From NCBI GenBank assembly GCA_016865015.1, contig CP018226.1, positions 775,001 through 839,000 on the forward strand: DNA of 64,000 nucleotides, read 5' to 3'. Below, piece by piece: positions 16,949-25,428 of the stretch (the first letter of the stretch is position 1; each line of letters begins with the position of its first letter). A program made the position numbers and the translations under genes. Below the pieces are notes generated by a model that saw only the letters and a program-made list of their open reading frames with translations, was not told the DNA's origin and did no database searches. This stretch comes from Rhizobiales bacterium IMCC20636. Lineage in GTDB: Bacteria; Pseudomonadota; Alphaproteobacteria; Rhizobiales; GCA-2746425.

Positions 16949-18856
16949 ATGAAATTTGTTTCACCTGATCGCTGGAATCTTGTTTTGCTGTCCGTGGCTC
17001 TCATCGGACTTGTGTCCGGCAGTGTGCTCTGGCTTGCCGGATATCCGCTGTTTGCAAAATACGCCTGGACCGGCGGCGTCATTCCAGTTCTTCTGGCGCT
17101 GTTTGTGCAGATTATTCAAAGCCTGAAGCGAGGTGATTTCGGGCTTGATATTGTGGCGGCATTGTCCATGTCCGCTGCGCTGTTGTTCGGCGAAACACTG
17201 GCTGCGGCTGTGGTTGCGCTGATGTATTCCGGTGGTTCGCTTCTTGAAAGCTTTGCGGAGGCGCGGGCCCGGCGCGAGATGAGTGATTTGCTCTCACGCG
17301 TGCCACGGACTGCAACCCGTCAGAACGATGGTACATTGGTGGAAATTCCGCTGGACGATGTTGTGCCGGGCGATCTGCTGTTGGTTCGCCAAGGTGACGT
17401 CGCACCAGTGGACGGGACGGTTGAGACCGGTTCGGCAATGCTGGACCAGTCTGCACTGACGGGTGAATCCATGCCGGTTCGGCTTGGACCCGGCGATGCT
17501 GTGATGAGCGGATCCACTAATGTTGGAGAATCCTTTGATTTGCGCGCCACGCACTTGGCCGCAAGCAGCACTTATGCCGGAATCGTCAGGCTGGTGGAGG
17601 CGGCACAAAAGTCAAAGGCACCAATGGTGCGATTGGCGGATCGCTACTCACTGTTGTTCCTGGTCCTCACAATATTCATGGCGACGATTGCCTGGTGGTT
17701 CAGCGGTGATCCCATCCGGGCGGTGGCGGTTCTCGTGGTGGCCACACCATGCCCGCTTATTCTGGCTGTCCCGGTGGCTTTGGTGGCAGGGCTGTCGCGT
17801 GCCGCGCATTATGGTGTGTTGATCAAGGGCGGAAAGTCGCTTGAGGCCTTGGCGCGGATCGAGACCATGATCGTCGACAAGACCGGCACGCTGACTGACG
17901 GGCGTCCACAAATCGTATCAATCGAGCCGCTGGCAGATCTGACCACCGAGGAAATCCTGTATTTTGCGGCCGGCCTTGATCAGGGATCAAAGCATCCCAT
18001 CGCACAGGCCCTTGTGTCCTCTGCGCAACAAAAGGGCATGCGCCTGCCGATCCCCAATGATCTGCTGGAGATGCCTGGTGAGGGTATCAGCGGAAAGATC
18101 GACGGGCGCGATGTTGTTGTCGGCGGTGTGGATTTCGTGACGCGCCTTGCAAATGGCTCCCGATTGGACCTTCCAGCCAAGTCCAACGGATCGGTTATTG
18201 TCGCCTTGGCCGTGGATGGCCAGCTGGTTGGGCTTCTGGAACTGGCCGATACGCTGCGCAGCGGCACGGCGGCATTTCTGAGTGGTCTGCGCCGGATTGG
18301 GATCAAACGCATTCTGCTGGCGACCGGGGACCGTCAGGCTGTTGCTGTGGCTGTTACCGAAGGCCTTGATCTGGATGGTGTGCGTGCAGAACTGACGCCG
18401 GAACAGAAAGTTCAACTGGTTCTGGATGAGAAGACCAACGGCCCTGTGATGATGGTGGGCGATGGGGTGAATGATGCGCCCGCATTGGCTGCAGCTGATG
18501 TTGGGGTGGCAATGGGTGCACGCGGCACGGCAGCTTCGGCGGAAGCTGCAGATGTCGTGCTGTTGGTGGATCAGCTGGACCGGTTGTTGCCTGGCCTGGA
18601 AGTGGCGCGCAACGCCCGGCGCATCGCATTGCAAAGTGTGGGTGTGGGTATTGGTTTGTCGTTTGTTGGGATGGTCGCCGCAGCCTTGGGTTATCTCGCA
18701 CCGGTGCAGGGCGCTGTTCTTCAGGAATTTATCGATGTGGCGGTGATCCTGAATGCGTTGAGAGTGCTGAACACAGTGCCCGGCACAACGTCAAAATCAA
18801 TCAAGGGGTCCGATCAGACTGCAGGCCAAGTGTCGAGCCGGGAAACAGTGGGGTGA
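16949..18856 (+). CDS. P1B-type heavy-metal-transporting ATPase, TPC motif, no metal-binding N-domain
   Basis: This 635-residue membrane pump has the actuator loop T-G-E-S, phosphorylation site D310-K-T-G-T-L-T, S-K-H-P motif (SxHP, diagnostic of P1B ATPases) and hinge G-D-G-V-N-D-A-P. The transmembrane metal motif reads A-T-P-C-P-L (Thr266-Pro-Cys268), so it is TPC, not the CPC of copper/zinc pumps. No N-terminal Cys-x-x-Cys domain precedes the first helix. The TPC group (P1B-5) has been linked to nickel or iron, but metal choice cannot be decided here. No clear Shine-Dalgarno is seen before ATG 16949. A CPA2 antiporter follows after 9 bp, forming a two-gene unit. Confidence 0.88.
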   Translation: MKFVSPDRWNLVLLSVALIGLVSGSVLWLAGYPLFAKYAWTGGVIPVLLALFVQIIQSLKRGDFGLDIVAALSMSAALLFGETLAAAVVALMYSGGSLLESFAEARARREMSDLLSRVPRTATRQNDGTLVEIPLDDVVPGDLLLVRQGDVAPVDGTVETGSAMLDQSALTGESMPVRLGPGDAVMSGSTNVGESFDLRATHLAASSTYAGIVRLVEAAQKSKAPMVRLADRYSLLFLVLTIFMATIAWWFSGDPIRAVAVLVVATPCPLILAVPVALVAGLSRAAHYGVLIKGGKSLEALARIETMIVDKTGTLTDGRPQIVSIEPLADLTTEEILYFAAGLDQGSKHPIAQALVSSAQQKGMRLPIPNDLLEMPGEGISGKIDGRDVVVGGVDFVTRLANGSRLDLPAKSNGSVIVALAVDGQLVGLLELADTLRSGTAAFLSGLRRIGIKRILLATGDRQAVAVAVTEGLDLDGVRAELTPEQKVQLVLDEKTNGPVMMVGDGVNDAPALAAADVGVAMGARGTAASAEAADVVLLVDQLDRLLPGLEVARNARRIALQSVGVGIGLSFVGMVAAALGYLAPVQGAVLQEFIDVAVILNALRVLNTVPGTTSKSIKGSDQTAGQVSSRETVG

Positions 18857-18865
18857 TTTGACACC

Positions 18866-20044
18866 ATGGAAGATTCCAAAATCCTGATCACACTCGGTGT
18901 GCTGCTGTTGGCCGGTCTGGCACTGGATGCCCTGGGCAGGCGTACAAAGCTTCCAAGAGTGACCTTGCTTGTGGCGTTTGGCATGCTGATCGGTCCGTCA
19001 GTCTTGAACTTCATTCCTGTTGCCGCCAATGGCTGGTACCCTTTGGTAGCGAAATTTGCGCTTGTCATGGTTGCGTTTCTGCTCGGGGGGCATCTTACCA
19101 GATCGGTCATCACAACAGACGGGCGGCACATTCTGGGTGTGTCGCTTGGAGCGGTTTTTCTAACTTCCACGATTGTCGGACTGGGTCTTTGGGCTTTGGG
19201 GTTTGATCCGCTGCTGTGTCTTGTGCTTGCTGGTGTATCCTGTGCCACGGCACCTGCAGCGACGGAGGATGTTGTACGCAACTCAGGTCTCAAGGGCGCT
19301 TTCCCGCGCATTTTGCTCGGTGCTGTTGCCATTGATGATGCCTGGGCCCTGATTGTTTTCAGTCTTATGCTGGCCGCAGGCCATGCCTTTCAGGGCGGCG
19401 ATACCACTCAGGTGGTTACCCATATTGCCACCGAAATTGGGGGCGCCATTGTTCTGGGAATTGCAATCGGACTGCCTGCCGCCTATCTCACCGGACGCTT
19501 GAAACCGGGTGAGCCGTCCATGATCGAAGCGCTTGGCGTGGTGTTTGTGTGCGGAGGCCTGGCGCTGGAGACAGGCGCCTCGTTCCTGTTGTCAACGATG
19601 ATATGTGGCACCGTGATTGCCAATTTTGCGCGCCACCACACCCGTCCATTTCATGAAATCGAGAGTATTGAATGGCCTTTCATGGTGCTGTTTTTCATTC
19701 TGGCCGGTGCTTCACTGGAATTTTCCGCCGTTGCGGAAATCGGCATGATCGGTTTCGCCTATGTGGGGTTGCGCGTTATTGGGCGTATCGTTGGTGGCTG
19801 GATGGGTGGTCGTGCAAGCGGCATGAACCGAAAGCAAAGCCGATGGATCGGTGTGGCGCTGATGCCTCAGGCCGGGGTGGCCATGGGCATGGCGCTGGTG
19901 GCCGCCAGCACCTTTCCTGACTATGCGAGATCGATCATGGCCATCGTCATTGGAACCACAGTCATTTTCGAATTGGTCGGTCCGTTATGCACGCAGATTG
20001 CACTATCAAAAGTCGCTGGCGTGCAGCCAACCAAGACGTCTTGA
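18866..20044 (+). CDS. CPA2-family cation:proton antiporter
   Basis: This 392-residue inner-membrane protein has about 11-12 hydrophobic helices. The core motif of the antiporter fold is seen as A-V-A-I-D-D-A-W near residue 155, where the paired aspartates bind the cation. There is no C-terminal TrkA-N or RCK nucleotide domain, so it is a minimal exchanger. GGGGTGA lies about 9 bases before the ATG. The gene starts 9 bp after the metal ATPase stop, suggesting that cation or proton balance is coupled to metal export. The transported ion is unknown. Confidence 0.85.
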   Translation: MEDSKILITLGVLLLAGLALDALGRRTKLPRVTLLVAFGMLIGPSVLNFIPVAANGWYPLVAKFALVMVAFLLGGHLTRSVITTDGRHILGVSLGAVFLTSTIVGLGLWALGFDPLLCLVLAGVSCATAPAATEDVVRNSGLKGAFPRILLGAVAIDDAWALIVFSLMLAAGHAFQGGDTTQVVTHIATEIGGAIVLGIAIGLPAAYLTGRLKPGEPSMIEALGVVFVCGGLALETGASFLLSTMICGTVIANFARHHTRPFHEIESIEWPFMVLFFILAGASLEFSAVAEIGMIGFAYVGLRVIGRIVGGWMGGRASGMNRKQSRWIGVALMPQAGVAMGMALVAASTFPDYARSIMAIVIGTTVIFELVGPLCTQIALSKVAGVQPTKTS

Positions 20045-20074
20045 AAATCGCGGGCGGTGCGCGTCAGATTTTGG

Positions 20075-21010
20075 CTAACCGGGAGACATGCCTCTGAGGC
20101 GTTCGGAGCGCCGGCGCAACAGTTCCAGCACCGTCAACAACATGATCGAAATAACCACCAGAATGGTTGCCACGCTCAATATTGCAGGACTGATCTGCTC
20201 GCGGATTCCATTCCACATCTGACGCGGAATCGTCTGCTCGTCAAAGGCACCAATAAACAGCACCGCAACCACTTCATCAAAGGAGGTGACGAAGGCGAAC
20301 AGCGCTCCGGAGATCACACCGGGAAGTATGAGGGGCATTGTGACTTTGAAAAATGTTGTTCGGGGATTGGCGCCAAGCGAGGCGGCGGCACGTGTCAGGG
20401 AATGGTCAAACCCCACCAGCGTTGCTGTGACGGTGATGATCACAAATGGAATGCCCAAAGTCGCATGGGCCAGAATAATCCCGAGATATGGAATCTGCCA
20501 TCCAAACAATTCCCACTTGGCAATCTGGATTGATGAATAGAAGAAGAACAATCCGGTTGCGGTGATGATGATCGGGACAATCATTGGCGAGATCAGAACG
20601 GCCATGATCAAACGCCTGTATGGCATTTCCGGTCGACTCAATCCCAAGGCAGCGATGGTTCCCAGAACGGTTGCAAAAATAGTCGCGAACACGCCGACAA
20701 TGACCGAGTTTTTCGCAGCCTGAACCCAGGCCGAGTTCTGCCATACATCCGCCCACCAGCTTCCGTCACGGGCGACATCTGGCGCTGACATGCCAAATGT
20801 CAGAAGCAGATCATACCAGCGTGTCGAGAAACCCTCGGGGTCGAAGGAGATCATTTTCTGGGTGAATGTGAAATAGGGCTCGGCATTGAAACTCAACGGA
20901 ATGATGATGAGGATCGGGGCAATCAGAAATAGGAAGATCAGCCCGCAGATCACCAGATAGATATAATGCCAGATCCGTTCCAATGTGGATGCATGTTTTG
21001 GAAGAGCCAT
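20075..21010 (-). CDS. Polyamine-type ABC importer, permease PotC-like
   Basis: This 311-residue permease has about six helices and an EAA-type loop (R-A-A-A-S-L-G-A-N-P near residue 205), characteristic of the Pot/spermidine-putrescine group. AGGA lies 7 bases upstream of ATG 21010, and the upstream permease stops 4 bp before. It is the last gene of the minus-strand operon ATPase - binding protein - PotB - PotC. It carries an enlarged periplasmic loop after helix 1 (Phe/Asp-rich, about residues 40-90). The substrate class, polyamine or related amine/amino compound, is inferred from the family. Confidence 0.88.
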   Translation of the reverse strand: MALPKHASTLERIWHYIYLVICGLIFLFLIAPILIIIPLSFNAEPYFTFTQKMISFDPEGFSTRWYDLLLTFGMSAPDVARDGSWWADVWQNSAWVQAAKNSVIVGVFATIFATVLGTIAALGLSRPEMPYRRLIMAVLISPMIVPIIITATGLFFFYSSIQIAKWELFGWQIPYLGIILAHATLGIPFVIITVTATLVGFDHSLTRAAASLGANPRTTFFKVTMPLILPGVISGALFAFVTSFDEVVAVLFIGAFDEQTIPRQMWNGIREQISPAILSVATILVVISIMLLTVLELLRRRSERLRGMSPG

Positions 21011-21014
21011 GGCG

Positions 21015-22298
21015 CTATCCTAACTTCAAATTGTCGATGCCGACGAGGCGGTCATACAGCCAGTACAGCAACAGAACCATCAAAAGTAGCAGGGTTGCCA
21101 AGGCTGCGGCGAGTGACCAGTTCAGGGATTTTTGCATGTGAAAGGCAATGAAATTGGAGATCAGCTGCCCACTCGCGCCACCGACCAGTGCCGGGGTGAT
21201 GTAATAGCCAACGCCAAGAATGAAGACCAGAAGGCCGCCTGCACCCATGCCGGGGATGGTCTGCGGCAGATATATCCGGCGAAAGGCGGTCCAGCTGGTT
21301 GCGCCCAGAGACCGGGCTGCGCGAACATAGCTAGGGTTGATGGGCCGCATCACCGAGTAAAGCGGCAAGATCATGAATGGCAGCAGGATGTGGATCATCG
21401 CCACAATCGTTCCGGTTTGATTGTAGATCATTTGAATCCGGCTTTCGTCAGCGACGATGCCGGTGGCGACCAGTGTGTCATTGACCACGCCCTGCGATTG
21501 CAGCAGCACAATCCAGCTGGTCGTGCGTACCAGGAGTGAGGTCCAAAATGGCAGCAGCACAAAAATCATCAACAGATTTGACTGACGCAGGGGCAAAGTT
21601 GCCAGCAAATGGGCAACCGGAAAGGCCAGGATCAAGCAGCAAAATGTGATCAAACCAGCTAAAAACAACGTCTTCAGAAAGTTGGCCGCATAGATTTTTC
21701 GGTCATCATCGACCGAAACGATATCACCGTTCACATCCCGTGTTCGATCCAGTGCAGCCAGATAGAAATCAGCTGTATAGGCAGAAGATGCGCCGCGCAT
21801 GACCTGCCACAGCTTCGGATCTTCCCACTTTTTGTTTGCCGCCAGAATCGCGTCCTGAAACGGCGGCTCCATCTTTTCGGCCTTGCGCGCCGTTGAGGTA
21901 AACAGGGATCGACTTCCGGGCAGATCATAGTTTATGCGAGTTCCAGCAATGCCCATGGTCTTGTCCGCACGCATGCTTCGAAGATCCAGCGCCAGCGCCT
22001 CATAGGCGGCTTCATCGGGCTTTGTACCGGCGGGGTTTTCGTCAAACCACACGCTCAGATTTGGAATATGATCGGAAAAACTTGGATTGTAGACCGAACG
22101 GAGCAGCATTTGTCCGATCGGTGCAAGAAACGTTATCAGCACGAACAGCAACAGCGGCAAAACCAGAAACAGAGCTCGCTGCCGCGCACGTTTTTGAGCG
22201 TTGGCCAGTGCGACTTTCAACGGTGTTCCATCTACCGTTGTCAGGTCGAGTTCGGCTTGGGTGGGCCTGTGGTTTAAACTGTTTGCTGCATCAGTCAT
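21015..22298 (-). CDS. Polyamine-type ABC importer, permease PotB-like with large periplasmic insert
   Basis: This 427-residue protein is clearly longer than the usual 280-300 of PotB. The extra length is a polar segment of roughly 130 residues between the first helix (about 42-62) and the second (about 200-220), predicted periplasmic. The remaining part has five helices and the EAA loop R-A-A-R-S-L-G-A-T-S. ATG 22298 is chosen over an in-frame GTG 22310 because GGTGG lies 8 bases upstream. It forms the channel with the downstream PotC-like subunit. The insert may contact the binding protein. Confidence 0.87.
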   Translation of the reverse strand: MTDAANSLNHRPTQAELDLTTVDGTPLKVALANAQKRARQRALFLVLPLLLFVLITFLAPIGQMLLRSVYNPSFSDHIPNLSVWFDENPAGTKPDEAAYEALALDLRSMRADKTMGIAGTRINYDLPGSRSLFTSTARKAEKMEPPFQDAILAANKKWEDPKLWQVMRGASSAYTADFYLAALDRTRDVNGDIVSVDDDRKIYAANFLKTLFLAGLITFCCLILAFPVAHLLATLPLRQSNLLMIFVLLPFWTSLLVRTTSWIVLLQSQGVVNDTLVATGIVADESRIQMIYNQTGTIVAMIHILLPFMILPLYSVMRPINPSYVRAARSLGATSWTAFRRIYLPQTIPGMGAGGLLVFILGVGYYITPALVGGASGQLISNFIAFHMQKSLNWSLAAALATLLLLMVLLLYWLYDRLVGIDNLKLG

Positions 22299-22362
22299 CT
22301 GTCTGCCCACCTTAACGACTGTCGGACGTGTATTTTCCTGAAAGGATCATTTTCAACTGAAG

Positions 22363-22385
22363 TGGGGGCACACGAGGTGCCCCCA
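22363..22385 (-). terminator. Intercistronic stem-loop after Pot-type binding-protein gene
   Basis: A perfect 9-bp stem, TGGGGGCAC (22363-22371) and GTGCCCCCA (22377-22385), has a 5-base loop. It starts 8 bp beyond the stop of the binding-protein gene. No U-run follows, so mRNA protection is more likely than full termination. Confidence 0.65.
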
Positions 22386-22393
22386 TTCAAATC

Positions 22394-23467
22394 TTAGTTT
22401 GCGAGCCACGCATTGAAGCGTTCGTTCAGCTCGGTGTCCTTGTCAGCCCAGAAATCATTGGATGATGCCAGAGCGTTGGTCAGGTTTGCTGCGGTTGTTG
22501 GCAGGTTCGGACCCATTTCGATTGATCCATCAAAATATTTGCCGACCAATGGACCGGAAGAAACCCGGGGTGGACCATAGCTGATCCATTCCGCTGCTTT
22601 TGCCAGTGCTTCGGTGCGTGCCGCATAGGCCACAAACGCTTTGGCTTCTTCCATGTTGGGTGCACCCTTTGGAATGACATAGCCTTCAAATTCGTAGACC
22701 TGGCCGTCCCAGATGATACCAAATGGTTGGCTTTCACCAACGACCGCATTGAAAATCCGGCCATTATAGGCAGTCGACATGTCAACTTCACCATCGGCCA
22801 GAAGTTGTGGTGGCTGAGCGCCAGCTTCCCACCAGACGATGACATCCTTGATTTCGTCCAATTTGGCGAAGGCGCGATCAACGCCTTCATCGGTTCCAAG
22901 CATCTCATACACTTCAGCAGCCGGAACGCCGTCCGCCATCAGAGCCATTTCGAGATTTGCCTTCGCGGTTTTGCGCATGCCGCGTCTGCCGGGAAATGCT
23001 TCCGTATCAAAAAAGTCTGCAATCGATGTTGGTGCGTTGCCTTCAAATTTGCTCGTATTGTAAGCAAATACAGTGGCATACACATCTGTGCCGATGATGC
23101 ATTCTGTCAGAGAGCCTGGCAGGAAATCTTCGGTGGCTGGTGTGCCGTCCGGTGCTGCTGGCAGAATTGAATGATCGATTTCTTCGAGCAGACCTTCATC
23201 ACACAGGCGAATACCATCAGCAAATTCAACACTGGCAACATCAATCGTTACGTTGCCGGCTTCAACCTGCGCTTTGATCGGTGTTGCCGGGTTGTCGGCA
23301 TCAACCGAATTCACTGTGATGCCGGTCTCGGCTGTAAATGGCTTATGATAAGCTTCGGATTGACTTTTGGTGTATGCGCCACCCCAGCCAAGGACCGTTA
23401 CTTCTGCAGCTTGCGCTGCGAAAGCAAAGCCGGTCAGGGCTGTTGCAATGAGTAAAGCTTTTTTCAT
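22394..23467 (-). CDS. Polyamine-type ABC importer, periplasmic binding protein (PotD/PotF-like)
   Basis: This 357-residue secreted protein has a clean Sec signal: M-K-K, a hydrophobic core, and a probable cleavage after A-A-Q-A-A near residue 20. The mature start E-V-T-V-L-G-W-G-G and later V-Y-A-T-V-F-A-Y-N and P-G-R-R-G-M-R segments are typical of Pot-type binding proteins. GGAG lies 7 bases before the ATG. It is the second gene of the operon, after the ATPase, and is followed by a strong stem-loop. The ligand is not certain; many homologues bind putrescine, spermidine or small amino compounds. Confidence 0.88.
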   Translation of the reverse strand: MKKALLIATALTGFAFAAQAAEVTVLGWGGAYTKSQSEAYHKPFTAETGITVNSVDADNPATPIKAQVEAGNVTIDVASVEFADGIRLCDEGLLEEIDHSILPAAPDGTPATEDFLPGSLTECIIGTDVYATVFAYNTSKFEGNAPTSIADFFDTEAFPGRRGMRKTAKANLEMALMADGVPAAEVYEMLGTDEGVDRAFAKLDEIKDVIVWWEAGAQPPQLLADGEVDMSTAYNGRIFNAVVGESQPFGIIWDGQVYEFEGYVIPKGAPNMEEAKAFVAYAARTEALAKAAEWISYGPPRVSSGPLVGKYFDGSIEMGPNLPTTAANLTNALASSNDFWADKDTELNERFNAWLAN

Positions 23468-23566
23468 TGGTTTTCTCCATATGGACGTTGCGTTTTAGAT
23501 ATAATTGGACGGATATTTTTGCTCAAGATGTCTGTTCCTGACGCATTTTCTCCAACCAAATATTGA

Positions 23567-24706
23567 TTAAAGAGGGTTCAGAGCGCGCGCATCCTCGGCC
23601 GCCCAGTTGATCTGCGTTTTTTCACCGACCACCAGATGTTTATGGCCAGCGGAGTTCGAAACCTTGACAATGAACTCGTCATTGCCATGAACATGCAACC
23701 GACAACGAATGTGATCACCCAGATAAATCAGTTCCTTGACAAGCGCTTCTGTAGAATTATCTCCGACACTCCCGCCAATGGCAACCCGTTCAGGGCGAAT
23801 TGAAATGAGGGTCTCTTCTCCAACGCCGCCGCAATTCACAGCCAGGGCTTTGCACATCGCACTATTTTGCAGTTTGACTGTAACGTGGTCCCCGGAACGT
23901 TCACTGACGATGCCGCTCAACTTGTTGTTTTCACCAATAAATTGCGCAACAAAACTGTTGTCCGGGCACTCATATAGTTCTGCTGGTGGTGCGAGCTGCT
24001 GGATCTCACCATCATTGAAGACAGCCACGCGATCAGACATCGTCAACGCTTCCGACTGATCATGCGTCACATAAACAACCGTAATGCCGAGGCTCTCATG
24101 CAGGTGTTTGATTTCGTACTGCATATGCTCGCGCAGCTGTTTATCCAGCGCGCCAAGAGGTTCATCCATCAGCACCAGACTGGGATCAAAAACCAGAGCC
24201 CGCGCCAGGGCGACCCTTTGTTGCTGACCACCTGACAATTGAGCAGGGCGACGGGCACCGAATTCACCCATCTGCACCATATCCAGCGCATGTATGACCT
24301 TGGCCTCTCGTTCGGCCTTGGACATGCCGCGCACTTCCAGCGGAAAGGCGAGGTTTTCACCAACCGTCATATGCGGGAACAGAGCGTAGTTCTGGAACAC
24401 CATGCCAATGCCGCGTTTGTGCGGAGGAATGTTGTTGATCTCGGCGCCATCCAATCGAATTTCACCACGGGTCGCTGTTTCAAACCCTGCCAACATCATC
24501 AAGCAGGTGGTCTTGCCCGATCCTGATGGACCAAGCATTGTTAGAAACTCGCCTTTCGGCATCGAAAGATTCAAATTCTTTACGACCAGCGTTTCGCCGT
24601 CATAGCTTTTCTGAACCTTGTCGAACTCAACGAAGGCATCGCCTGAAGTATCTTGTCTCAGATTGAACTCCCAAGGAGTTGGATTTACTGAGCCGGATTT
24701 AGGCAT
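23567..24706 (-). CDS. Polyamine-type ABC importer ATPase (PotA-like)
   Basis: This 379-residue ATPase has Walker A G-P-S-G-S-G-K-T-T near residue 57, Q-loop V-F-Q-N-Y-A-L, signature L-S-G-G-Q-Q-Q-R, Walker B V-L-M-D-E-P-L-G-A-L-D and switch T-H-D-Q-S. A C-terminal TOBE-2 domain fills residues 290-379. The N-terminus carries about 25 extra residues before the usual start; no strong Shine-Dalgarno decides between starts. It is the first gene of the operon that continues with the binding protein and two permeases. Its promoter must lie in the 24707-25029 divergent region. Confidence 0.9.
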   Translation of the reverse strand: MPKSGSVNPTPWEFNLRQDTSGDAFVEFDKVQKSYDGETLVVKNLNLSMPKGEFLTMLGPSGSGKTTCLMMLAGFETATRGEIRLDGAEINNIPPHKRGIGMVFQNYALFPHMTVGENLAFPLEVRGMSKAEREAKVIHALDMVQMGEFGARRPAQLSGGQQQRVALARALVFDPSLVLMDEPLGALDKQLREHMQYEIKHLHESLGITVVYVTHDQSEALTMSDRVAVFNDGEIQQLAPPAELYECPDNSFVAQFIGENNKLSGIVSERSGDHVTVKLQNSAMCKALAVNCGGVGEETLISIRPERVAIGGSVGDNSTEALVKELIYLGDHIRCRLHVHGNDEFIVKVSNSAGHKHLVVGEKTQINWAAEDARALNPL

Positions 24707-25029
24707 ACAGATTTTTATTTGGCAACATCAATCTGATAGCGTGTCCGGACATGTATGCAACCCTGCCGCTTGTGATGAATATTGAGGCAGTTTCAAACAT
24801 GCTTGCATTTGTCATGGTGCGGCGACCCCGGTGACACTGAATTCTGGGGCGCACAGCCACAGGGCTGTATTCCAACAGCTGTGTCGAGCTGGATGTAGCT
24901 TGGACATTGGATGTGTCAGGTGCGTTCTTTATGCTATGGGTTGATTTAGGGCCGGGACACAATCTAACCTGCCCATTGAGCTCAGACACAGGCTCAAAAC
25001 CGTTCGTAAGAGACCTTTGGAGACCATCA
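24707..25029. promoter_or_regulatory. Divergent promoter region, Pot operon / VOC gene
   Basis: This 323-bp region has no convincing gene. It contains the perfect palindrome TGTCCGGACA (24742-24751) and a 17-mer at 24805-24821 that matches 14 of 17 positions of the element at 261-277. The latter may be chance, because this operon has a different function. An open plus-strand frame upstream of the VOC start lacks a ribosome binding site. Confidence 0.4.
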
Positions 25030-25428
25030 ATGCTTGTATCCGCCCTTGACCATGTGAACCTCAGAACCGGCAAACTGGATGTTATGATTGACTGGTACAC
25101 CAAGTTTCTGGGCCTGAAAAACGGGCCACGTCCGGATTTCGGCTTTCCCGGTGCGTGGATGTATATGGGTGATCTTCCGATTGTTCACATTGTCGCGGTG
25201 GAAGGTGATGGTGGTGTGGGATCTGAGCAGGCATTGAAACTGGAACACTTTGCGTTGCGCGGCAATTCCTGGGCCGAGTTCAAGACCCTGCTGGAGGCCG
25301 AGGGCGTGCGCTACGAGCTTGTGACCATCGAGGATTTTGATGTTTTACAATGCAATATCTGGGATCCGGATCAAAACCATATTCATGTGGATTTCAAACT
25401 GTCTGAATCTGAGTCCAAAACCTCATAG
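25030..25428 (+). CDS. VOC (glyoxalase/bleomycin-resistance) family protein
   Basis: This 132-residue protein fits the vicinal-oxygen-chelate fold of paired beta-alpha-beta-beta-beta units. It has an L-D-H-V-N-L-R-T opening with the first metal His, an H-F-A-L-R middle strand and an N-H-I-H-V-D-F end strand. Such proteins are small metal-dependent lyases, isomerases or dioxygenases. GGAG 7 bases upstream sets ATG 25030. The 3' end overlaps the convergent GMC oxidoreductase gene by 6 bp. Substrate and role are unknown. Proximity to the Pot-type importer and the GMC oxidase hints at breakdown of the imported compound. Confidence 0.8.
   Translation: MLVSALDHVNLRTGKLDVMIDWYTKFLGLKNGPRPDFGFPGAWMYMGDLPIVHIVAVEGDGGVGSEQALKLEHFALRGNSWAEFKTLLEAEGVRYELVTIEDFDVLQCNIWDPDQNHIHVDFKLSESESKTS

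Noticed and set aside
24805-24821. Third match to the putative SorC 17-mer
   Set aside because: The downstream operon is unrelated in function, and a 14/17 match in a 64 kb window may be chance, so it was not called as an operator.
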